Source of the DNA: Sinotaia quadrata
Lineage: Eukaryota > Mollusca > Gastropoda > Architaenioglossa > Viviparidae
Assembly (NCBI GenBank): GCA_028829895.1
Contig: CM054183.1
Location: 69,301,571-69,365,570 of the forward strand
DNA length: 64,000 nucleotides
Reading direction: 5' to 3'
In this document: positions 55,763 to 64,000 of the stretch, one piece after another
How the letters are laid out: every line of letters begins with the position of its first letter
Numbering within the stretch: position 1 is the stretch's first letter
Made by a program: the position numbers and the translations under genes
Notes under the pieces: generated by a model
What the model saw: the letters and a program-made list of their open reading frames with translations, nothing else
The model's database searches: none
What the model was told of the DNA's origin: nothing

Positions 55763-57692
55763 GTGAGTTGTTGTTTCGTTAACTACTTTTGCTCCACAGG
55801 AATTGCGTGAAAATTGTTCATCTTCTTCATAATGTTTTCAGTTTGTGGCAGATTCCATTTGGAGCTTCCCTGTGAAAAATGTCTGCTATTTATAGTGTGC
55901 GTTACACTGTTATTATTTTTTTAATGTAGCTCTTTCGGAATGTCGTGCTATGAGGGGAAGCAACTTCAAACAGCCTCCCACCCCAACCCCTGAACGGCGG
56001 AAGTTAAATATTCTTGTTTGCAATGACTCTTCCTTCATTGGAAATCGAGATGAACATGTATGGACGAAAACTGAGGGAAACTTTGATAAAAGTCAGATAG
56101 GGTAGAGAACGGAAAAGAAACTGAGAGAGGGAAATTACGAATTGATAGACTTTCTGAAGAGGGAAGCTAGGACTCTAAGGAAAGCTAAAGTTGCTCTGAT
56201 TAGACTAATAGACACAGTGGGATTGTAAATGTAGAATTTATAATTTGATTGCTGTTTTCTTTCTTTTATTGTTCAATTTTTAAAATTTTAAATATTTTGT
56301 TAATTTGTTACCCGTCTTGCGTCATTTCTTAGTAATTATCTTCACTTCGTGCAACATTCATTATTGTCGTCATTGTACCTGTCTTTTCTCTTTGTCCAAT
56401 TAAATGTGAAGGATTCTTTCCTCGGGGGTGGGTGGTGGTCTGGGGCTTGTACGAGCTACCAGAAATAGTTGACCTCAATTGTTGTTGTTCAAATTATTCA
56501 TTAATTTACAGGCGACCAACACTAATAAATCCACCATTATTATTTAACTAACTAAAGCAACAGTAATCAAACAATTCCACCATTATTATTTAACTAACTA
56601 AAGCAACAGTAATCAAACAATTCCACCATTATTATTTAACTAACTAAAGCAACAGTAATCAAACAATTCCACAATTATTATTTAACTAACTAAAGCAACA
56701 GTAATCAAACAATTCACTGAAATAAAGGCAGCGCTCTTTAAAATGTCCTCTTTGGCGTCTGTTGCAGAAACAATGCATTTTCGGTGTTGTCGGCAATTGT
56801 TTCGCGCCAGGCCCAGGTCCCGACGACGACGGTACTTACTGTGGGGAGTGGCTCTCACGCTCGTGTGCTGTTTGATGTACTACAACCAACAGGGCCTCGA
56901 GACGCTCTCTCAGATTTCCTACAACGCCGACAACTCCGCTTTTAACGGTCAACCTAACGAGCCGGTCGGCCGGCAGCCGCAAGCCGTTGACCAAGAGAAA
57001 GCGCGGGAAGCAGCGGCCGCGGCAGACAAGGCTCTGGAAGGCAACCTGGAGGACGACAGGTTCGACCTGCGCTCGGACCTCGCCCCTGCCACCCTGCACT
57101 TCTTGTGGTGCGGGAAGAGGCCGTTCGAGTTCCGCCACTTCATCGCCATGAAGCGGGCGGACAGGCTCATTCGCCCGGACAAGATCTACTTCCACTACGA
57201 GGCTCTGCCGCAGATAGACGCAGAGGGCTACTTCCTGTGGTTCAACAGGACCCTGGCCGACATCGACAACATTCTCCTGCGGCCGCTGAACGTCTCCCGC
57301 TGCCCGATGGAAGGAGCCGAACGGTACCTTCTGGTCTTGGAACTTCTGGAGAAGTTTGGAGGCGTGTATGTGCCGGAGGACGCCGTCCTGGTGGACTTTC
57401 CGGTACATCTCCGCAGCAGCGCGCTCGTGACTGGCGTGGAAGCCACGAGTCCCACGGAATTCCAGGACGGCCTGATTGCAGGCAAGAAGGGCGCGTTCAA
57501 GAAGCCCGTCACGACGGAAGAACTGTTGGTGGTGCTCAGTCTAGCGAAACAGGAACATGGCGGCATCCAGCCCTGTGGTACCATCGAGCACTACAACCTG
57601 GAAGAGGATGGTGACTGCATTTGCGTCAAGGTAGCAGAACGTTGAAGCTGCATTTAGCGTGTGTTTGCGCGCGTATGTGTGCGCCTGCGTGA

Positions 57693-57730
<38 letters not shown>

Positions 57731-60700
57731 AAATCGCAATCCTCTTCAATGATGGTAATTGTTCTTTCACACCACATCCAAGTTTTGCATGAATCGACGT
57801 TATCAGTTACGATTTAGCCTTGGAGGGACTTGCCTCCCTTTACTGATTTCTGGTGAAGCGCAAGTGGTGGTGAAAGTGGTGAAAATTCCCTTCAGCGTTT
57901 TTTTTTAACCACCACCGCCTTTTTGTTGTTGTTCTTTATGTTTTGATATTTTTTATTACCCTGCCATAAATTGAGTGAAGCGTTTGTTTACAAATTGTGG
58001 AAAATGTTTTGTAATGGGGCGTATGTGTTTTTTGCTGGGTGGGGAGTAATTGCGTTGTGATTATTGTTTTATTAAAGTGTTGTTTTCTTCTATGTACAGT
58101 GTGATTTATGACAGGAAGTGTTGTGTTGTCTGTCCTGCATTGCATAGGGAAAGTATTGTACTGTATTGCAGTGTGTTGTCTTTCCTGCAGTGTATTGAGA
58201 ATGCGTTGTGTTGTCTTTCCTGCAGTGTGTTAAGAATGTGTTTTGTTGTCTTTCCTGCAGTATATACATTTTTATTTGGTGGAAGGTGGTTGTCTGCTTG
58301 CTCATAGACGAAAAATATGGAGTTACATCATAATTTGTAATTGGCTTCTATCCATAGTTTATTGTTGGTTGCTGAGATTGGGGAGTGGACGGAGGGTGGT
58401 TGAATTTTTAATTATGGGATTCAGTTTTGGGTGGGTGTAATTGTGATTGATAGATGTGTGTGGCAGCCGTACATTATGCATTATTTTGTCTCCCAGTCTG
58501 TTGTTTCATTCTCTGTTATGTTTGCGTGGCTGATGACCCATACGAGTGCGGTGTGTGTGCCTGTTTTGGAACATTTATGGTATGTAATGTCTTATTTTGG
58601 GTCGTGTTGAAAGGATTATTTAGTGTGTGGACGGCTGAAAGAGAATCTTTGAAGACGAGTATGTTTTATGGAGCAGGTGTTACGATTTGTAGTTTTGAAA
58701 GTGCCATTGGAATTGCGGCTATTTCTGCGGTCAAGATGGACTGCATGAGGCAAAGTTTGTAGGGGAATGTGAGTATTGGAATGTATACTGCCCACGGTGG
58801 GGTGTTTTTTTTTTTTTTGTTTTTTTTTTGTTTTTGTTTTGGTAAATAGTATAAAGGCACTACAGAACTGCACAACAGTAAATCCTCTTTCACTTGTTGC
58901 AATTTGAGGAGACAAGATTGCGCCTTGTTGCAATTTGAGGAGACAAGATGGCGCCTTGTTGCAATTTGAGGAGACAAGATGGCGCCTTGTTGCAATTTGA
59001 GGAGACAAGATGGCGCCTTGTTGCAATTTGAGGAGACAAGATGGCGCCTTGTTACAATATGAGGAGACAAGATGGCGCCTTATTGCAATTTGAGGAGACA
59101 AGATGGCGCCTTATACAACCAATTGGGAGTTCGAGAACTTCTAAGCAAATTATAGCGTGAACCACGTGATAATAGCCAAACTTGATATCTGTCATTTATA
59201 GACAATAAATGCGTGAACCAAGTGATAATAGCCAAACTTGATATCTGTCATTTATAGACAATAAATGCGTGAACCAAGTGATAATAGCCAAACTTGATAT
59301 CTGTCATTTATAGACAATAAATGCGTGAACCAAATGATAATAGCCAAACTTGATATCTGTCATTTATAGACAATAAATGCGCCTGCACAATTAGTCCATT
59401 CGGTGAGTTGAACTCTAGTCAAAAGTCCGGTCTTAAACTTGTAGAAATGTCAACATGGTGAGTTGAACTCGAGTCAAAAGTTCAGACTTAACTTGTAGAA
59501 ATGTCAACATGGTGAGTTGAACTCGAGTCAAAAGTTCAGACTTAACTTGTAGAAATGTCGACGTGGTGAGTTGAACTCGAGTCAAAAGTTCGATCTTAAA
59601 ACTTATAGAAAAATATTAGGAATTCTCTATTTTTCTATCTCTTTATGTATACATCTTTCATCATCATCATCATCATCATCAAAGTGAAAGCCGAACACTT
59701 TTTGAAAGCTTTCCTGTACGTGTAGAAACACACGTGCGCCCTTTTGACCTACTTAGAAGGGAAAGTGCAAGCGTATGTTTAACAGGTTTAGTTTGTAAAT
59801 GTAAATCACTTGAGCGTGTTGGCATAACGTTTTCGCTTTGTTTTTTTTTAAAGATCCAGACCACGATATTTCCAGCTGATATATGGGAGGGAAGAACCCC
59901 CTTTACCACATTGGCTCGTGTGGCGGCGTACGGCCATTCCGAGCGCAGACTGGAACACAGCATGAAAGACCCGATTCCTCGTATTGCTCATTACATCTGC
60001 ATCGACTGTGAGCTCAAGTTCATCACATTCCTCAGTATGCGTAGTTCAGTCAACGTTGCCGGGCTGAACAAGGTATATAGATCTGAGTGTCTGGGTGTGC
60101 GTTTGTCTCTGTGTATGTTTGTCTGTCTGTGTGTTTTATATGAGTGCGAATGTTATTGTGTGTTGGGTTGCCCAAGCTACATAATGTCTGCCTATGTGGT
60201 GTTTGTATGCATGCGTGTGTCAGTAGGGCAGAACAAGACACATGAGTGTGTCTGTGTGCGCTGCTCAAGATACAGATGTGTCTGTGTTTTGTTTGCATCA
60301 TTTATTGTGTGCTAAGCTTTTGTCTGATTGCGTGTTTTTGTGCATTTTGGTGTGCTGGGTTGAATAAGATAATAAATATACATGTGTTCGTTTTGTGTGC
60401 TTGGCTGAATAAAATAAAAAATATACATGTGTTCGTTTTGTGCGCTTAGCTGAATAAAATAAAAAATGTATATGAGAGTGTTTTTGTACTGGAGTAATTA
60501 AAGTACAAACTTGTCTGTGTTTTTGAATCTGTTTCTACTATATATGCATGTGTGCGTGTGTATGTGTGTTTATACACAATTTTAGCACTTGAAATATGCA
60601 TGTTTTTTTGCTATTTTTTTTAGTATAGATGAGTAGAAGCCTCTGTATGTGTGTGTGTGTGTGTTTGTGTGTGTGCGCGCGCGCGCATGCTTTCATGGAT

Positions 60701-61804
60701 GAACAGTTTCAATATTTTACTTTAAAATTTAACACTTGATGCATTGAATTTCATTCCTGTGGTTTCTTCAGAATCTTCCTTGAAAAGAGAACAGTTTAAA
60801 GTTTACAGGATTCATTTTGTTGATTGTTCCAGCAAATATAGTCGCTTGTACATACGTCACAACATTTTATTTTATTTATTTTTGGTGAGGGAGGTCCTTC
60901 GTACAGAAATCATCTTATCCTAATGCCTGAGTTAATATAACACGGTTGTTGTATACTTCATATCAGATACGTAGAGTGTTGCCTTAAGACACGGCTTGTC
61001 AATAAATTCTGTCCTAAGGTGTCCATTCAAACTAATAAATTCTGTCTTTTCATTGAGTCTAATAAATTCTGTCTTAAGGTGTTCATTCAGTCTAATAAAT
61101 TCTGTCTTAAGGTGTACATTCACGGGGTGCGGGAGCCCACAGGCAAGTGGTGGGAAAAGCTGAAGCAAGACTCACGCTTCGTCTACGTGCATCGAGAATA
61201 CCCGGAAACCCTGTACGACAAGGCCATTCTCACCCCGCAACTGGCAGTGGGCATCATGCGGGTGACCATACTTCTAAAGTACGGTGGCTTGTACGTAGAT
61301 GGCAACGTCCTGTGGACTGGACCTATCCCGGACGACTACTTCGGCTACTCGGCCGTGGCCTCGCCAGACTGGCACCTGTACGGCAGTTGGCCCGACTCCA
61401 TCAATCACGCCGTGCTCATGTCCAAGAAGAACTCCGTGTACCTGCTGAAGCTTCGCGGAATCCTGCAGAAGTACCGGCACAACCAGTTCTGGTTCAACGA
61501 CCACTTCATGGCCTACAAGATCGTGGAGACGAACCCAGAGGTTCTCTTCCTGGACCGGCACCTGCAGGTCAAGTGCCTGAACCACAACTGCCACCCGACG
61601 TGGCAACCCGACTACAAATCGGGGCTGACGCAAAACAGGCCCGGAGCTCCGTTCAGTTGGCAGAACGATACGCTGTCCATACATTGGACGGACACTTTCC
61701 CGGAGCTAGATCTGGACATGGTGAAGTATACCAGTGGTATGATTGTGGACGTGTCCAGACACATACTGCACGCGTCCGGCATAGTGATTCAGGAACTGCG
61801 ATGA
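55669..61804 (+). CDS. Two-domain GT32-like glycosyltransferase, type II membrane protein (spliced, about 622 aa)
   Basis: Join 55669-55762, 56768-57630, 59854-60072, 61112-61804. All introns are GT-AG (phases 1, 0, 0) and the four pieces read through in frame to a TGA. There is a basic cytosolic tail (RPRSRRRR), one membrane anchor (about 54-70) and a lumenal region with N-glycosylation sites at about 191, 206 and 577. Two successive domains of the Gly_transf_sug/DXD type follow, at about 140-385 (LHFLWCGKRPFEFRH, FGGVYVPEDAV) and about 360-622 (IPRIAHYI, KYGGLYVDGNVLW). Known: the family uses nucleotide sugars in the Golgi through a metal-binding DXD. Here the motif is PED (234-236) in the first domain and DGN (455-457) in the second, so each domain lacks one aspartate. 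Activity and substrate are unknown. Exons 2-4 are GC-rich against an AT-rich background. Confidence 0.82.
56530..56714. repeat. 46-bp minisatellite (4 copies) at the 3' end of intron 1
   Basis: Unit TTCCACCATTATTATTTAAC then TAACTAAAGCAACAGTAATC and AAACAA. It ends about 50 bases before the exon 2 acceptor. The TAACTAAC word is branch-point-like and is therefore present four times. Confidence 0.96.
56768..57630 (+). CDS. Exon 2 of the GT32-like gene
   Basis: Acceptor GTCTGTTGCAG at 56767, donor GTCAAG|GTAGCAG at 57631. It encodes the basic tail, the membrane anchor YLLWGVALTLVCCLMYY, a stem and most of the first glycosyltransferase domain. An unspliced reading from the ATG at 56743 is also open (MSSLASVAET...), so an alternative first exon or start there cannot be excluded. 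The high GC of this exon makes long false ORFs on the other strand. Confidence 0.85.
57684..57730. repeat. (TG)n microsatellite in intron 2
   Basis: About 18 TG units near the donor. Confidence 0.95.
58115..58262. repeat. About 30-bp array in intron 2 with acceptor-like motifs
   Basis: Diverged copies of TGTTGTCTTTCCTGCAGTGT then ATTGAGAATG. The word TCTTTCCTGCAG looks like a strong 3' splice site. Confidence 0.85.
58263..58889. other. Intron 2 interior, no exon seen
   Basis: T/G-rich sequence ending in a T homopolymer block near 58805. A 102-codon ORF at 58454-58762 has no recognisable domain. Confidence 0.45.
58890..59117. repeat. 31-bp minisatellite (about 7 copies) with AAGATGGCG
   Basis: Unit TTGCAATTTGAGGAGACAAG then ATGGCGCCTTG. 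Six or more copies hold AAGATGGCG, which matches the YY1 core. Confidence 0.97.
59148..59380. repeat. 56-bp minisatellite (4 copies)
   Basis: Unit GCGTGAACCAAGTGATAATA then GCCAAACTTGATATCTGTCA and TTTATAGACAATAAAT. Confidence 0.96.
59398..59600. repeat. 53-bp minisatellite (4 copies) with donor-like motifs
   Basis: Unit ATGGTGAGTTGAACTCGAGT then CAAAAGTTCAGACTTAACTT and GTAGAAATGTCAAC. GGTGAGT resembles a consensus 5' splice site in each copy. Confidence 0.95.
59658..59681. repeat. (ATC)n microsatellite
   Basis: Eight trinucleotide units. Confidence 0.95.
59854..60072 (+). CDS. Exon 3 of the GT32-like gene
   Basis: Bounded by TTTTTTTTTAAAG and AACAAG|GTATATAG. Its 73 codons are in phase 0 at both ends. 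It holds the end of the first domain (FPADIWEGRTPFTTLARVAA) and the start of the second (IPRIAHYICIDCELKF). Confidence 0.85.
60340..60470. repeat. About 45-bp repeat (3 copies) in intron 3
   Basis: Unit TGTTCGTTTTGTGTGCTTGG then CTGAATAAAATAAAAAATAT and ACATG. Confidence 0.92.
60471..60990. other. Intron 3 interior, no exon seen
   Basis: AT-rich with a TG/CG microsatellite at about 60650-60688. Confidence 0.5.
60999..61124 (+). repeat. 33-bp minisatellite spanning the intron 3 / exon 4 junction
   Basis: About four copies of AATAAATTCTGTCTTAAGGT then GTTCATTCAGTCT. The last copy contains the real acceptor and the first codons of exon 4. The second copy lacks the AAGGTG core. Confidence 0.93.
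61112..61804 (+). CDS. Exon 4 of the GT32-like gene (stop codon)
   Basis: The acceptor ATTCTGTCTTAAG|GTGTACATT is chosen because homology begins at VYIHGVREPTGKWWEKL. It encodes the core of the second domain: MRVTILLKYGGLYVDGN, NQFWFNDHFMAYKI, LSIHWTDTF. Two upstream copies of the same acceptor, at 61018 and 61078, would add 31 or 11 residues in frame. Confidence 0.88.
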   Translation: MYIHGVREPTGKWWEKLKQDSRFVYVHREYPETLYDKAILTPQLAVGIMRVTILLKYGGLYVDGNVLWTGPIPDDYFGYSAVASPDWHLYGSWPDSINHAVLMSKKNSVYLLKLRGILQKYRHNQFWFNDHFMAYKIVETNPEVLFLDRHLQVKCLNHNCHPTWQPDYKSGLTQNRPGAPFSWQNDTLSIHWTDTFPELDLDMVKYTSGMIVDVSRHILHASGIVIQELR

Positions 61805-61927
61805 CCGGACACCGAGTTAATTGAATAATTATGTGACCCGTGATATTGATTCGATGCAATACTACTTTTTATTACGGCTAATTGTCGGAAGCTGGACAGA
61901 CGATGAGCGGTTTATTGCCTGCTTCAA

Positions 61928-61937
61928 AATAAATAAA
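61928..61937 (+). terminator. Poly(A) signals of the GT32-like gene
   Basis: Two overlapping AATAAA hexamers lie 124 bases after the stop codon. Another AATAAA is at about 62003. Confidence 0.6.
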
Positions 61938-64000
61938 ATTTAATCTAAATCCACTCTTACATAGATACGTGGATACAACTGAGTTTGTTAACACAGAAGA
62001 GAATAAATCGAAGATTTTTTTTAAAATTTAGATCTGTGTGGAGAAAGGTTGGCCACCACTCCAGCTGAATCCTGACTTGGGTCGTAACAAATCATGACAT
62101 GTTGCAAACAATATAAACAATAATTATGCATACTGTGGTGCTACACAAAGACTTGATGCTGCCTCCGTGGGTAGGCGCATTTGATTGGGACTTTGACCAG
62201 TAAGACTTGTTGTAATGACTCTAGTACATTCCATTTAACAGATGAAAATGACCTTTTCAAAGAAAGAGTATTTCAGCAATAATGATAACGGATAATATGT
62301 ATGCTTGTGAACTGTTTCGTGCAACTGCGCCCGTGTGTACGCATTTTGAATCTGTGTGAAGGTGTGACTAGTTGTATCAGTTATTTGTATGGATTGTGAA
62401 TGTTGCGTGAAGCATGAATAGGTGCCGAATTCAGGTGTGTGGTGTTTTTTTATAGACTCGTTTGTGTGCGCCCGCGCGCGCTTACATATCATATGTCGCA
62501 GAGTTTGTGACCTAATTAATTCAGTTATGATTCTTTCATTTTTCCTTTACAAACTTTTTTAATACCCTCCCCTCAATCGTCTTTACCTCACTCACCTTGA
62601 ATTAAGTATTTTCATTTTTCAATCTTTGGGAATGTCAACAAGGGGCAAATTATCGTGTATTTAAAATTGCATTTTTTTTATTGACACTGGAACCCGGCCG
62701 AGACTCGCAAACTAATAATGTACATGGTCTATTTATAGAACTGTGACCTGAAGACGCGACTTTCCGCTTAATTCTCATTGTTGTGTACTTACAATGTGTA
62801 CCTCTGTAGGCCTACTTCTGTGTATTATCCTGCTCAAATCAGTGCGCGCGTTTGTTTCTGCAAGTATTTTTTTCGTGTGTGTTGCAAAACAGTAATGCAA
62901 CTGTAGCGTGTGGGTTGAGTGTGAGCGTTGCTGTCAGCTGCTAGGCTTCATGATTGACAGTGTGCACAAGCGAAAGTTCTTGTGAATGATGGACCACAAA
63001 GGAAAGTTCTCATGACTGATATGTGCACAAGCGAAAATGATATAAGTTTGATTGTTTTTGTTCTTTCACTTTTTGTGAGTTCTTTAAAAAAAAGAAAAGA
63101 AAAACACGCGACAGGAATCTGACAATTTCAGTCTGAGACAAATGTGATTTAGTGCAATGTGTTCTAGTATGGGATTTCTTCGCTGCTGCCTTGTCACCTG
63201 CACCATGCTAGTGTTTATTTTATCTGTGTCATATGTCTATGTTTGTCATATATCTGCGTCACAAGTGTTAAGTATCTCTGTATCATTTCTATGTTCATCA
63301 TATATCTGTTACAAGTGTTAAATGATTTCTGTCATGTTATATTTGTGTCATTTTTACATATGTTATTCATGTGTCTGGTCTATATTTCGTAATTTTTTTT
63401 CATAAAAATATATTTGCTCATTATGACTGAAATATCTGTATTGGTGTCTTGTCTATAGTAACTAATGACATGTCGATATTTATTACATAAGTCATATAAC
63501 CACGTCTATTTGTATTGTTATCAACAGCCAGTGTTTATATATCTGTGTCTTTGATCTATATTTTATTTTTGTCGTGTCACAGTTTTGTTTGAATATGTGT
63601 TAGGTTGAATGTTTATTAAGTGTGTCGCTGTCTTTTATATATATATTATGGTCATCGCATCTCATGTTAATGGCAATTAACACAATGTGTATTAATGTGT
63701 TTTATATCTGTTTATTATAAGACGTATTAAAAATGTATCTAGCCTAGTAAACATTGTGGGAAGCAATTTTGTAAAAGAGGTTGTTTGTTGGTGGTCCTTT
63801 TTACATGAAAAACAAATGAAATAAATAAATAAACTGTCATAGCTGTCTTTGTCATTCGAATGTAGATAGTTGTATTTCACAATAACCAATCTAGTTTGTG
63901 GCTATTAGTATCAGTATTTCAAAGGGAAATCACTCTAGTTTACAATTCTACAAATTATTTTTGCTTTTGTAAATTAAAATTGACATCGCTTTGCATTCAT
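61938..64000. other. Downstream flank, no gene seen
   Basis: AT-rich sequence. It contains a near-duplicate GTGCACAAGCGAAA (62965 and 63025) and a loose TATCTGTGTCAT-type array at about 63205-63380. ORFs are short and without domains. Part of it may be a longer 3' UTR. Confidence 0.5.

Noticed and set aside
56836..57614. Antisense and off-frame ORFs of 118-190 codons over exon 2 of the glycosyltransferase gene, and similar ones over 61147-61859
   Set aside because: They are shadows caused by the high GC at third positions of the true exons. The glycosyltransferase motifs are only in the plus-strand frame that splices correctly.

Overview
This is animal nuclear DNA. It has GT-AG introns, tRNA-derived repeats, very many CA/TG microsatellites, and two Ty3/gypsy-class LTR retrotransposons. 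The retrotransposon type, the diverged two-domain GT32-like glycosyltransferase and the repeat style suggest a lophotrochozoan, most likely a gastropod mollusc. That placement is inference.

Positions 1-17954 are dominated by two closely related LTR retrotransposons lying head to head. The minus-strand copy enters from the left edge with a partial 3' LTR (1-181), its gag-pol ORF at 406-4803 and its 5' LTR at 5425-6971. The plus-strand copy is complete: 5' LTR 9673-11222, ORF 11842-16179, 3' LTR 16405-17954, and a perfect 5-bp target duplication TTGAT. Both ORFs are intact single gag-pol polyproteins with the order gag, zinc knuckle, protease, integrase, reverse transcriptase, RNase H. Integrase lies before RT, as in Ty1/copia, but the domains are of gypsy type. 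This is the hallmark of the Gmr1-like clade. The capsid end resembles the SCAN domain. The two copies differ sharply at the primer binding site.

Positions 17955-55200 hold no gene that can be called with confidence. The stretch is AT-rich and packed with tandem minisatellites, with units of about 27-109 bp and mostly near-identical copies. There is also a likely 231-bp TA-flanked MITE, one or two tRNA-derived SINE-like relics, and a few exon-like islands. Two of these, at 27014-27162 and 40447-40522, are open, have good splice sites and are phase-compatible.

Positions 55270-61940 carry one well-supported gene on the plus strand. Four exons (55669-55762, 56768-57630, 59854-60072, 61112-61804) join in frame into a type II membrane protein of about 622 residues with two tandem GT32/DXD-type glycosyltransferase domains. 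Each domain has lost a different aspartate of the DXD motif. The 5' leader has a duplicated small upstream ORF. The acceptor of the last exon has been amplified as an in-frame minisatellite, which gives alternative in-frame acceptors. Poly(A) signals follow at 61928-61937, and the remainder to 64000 is AT-rich non-coding sequence.
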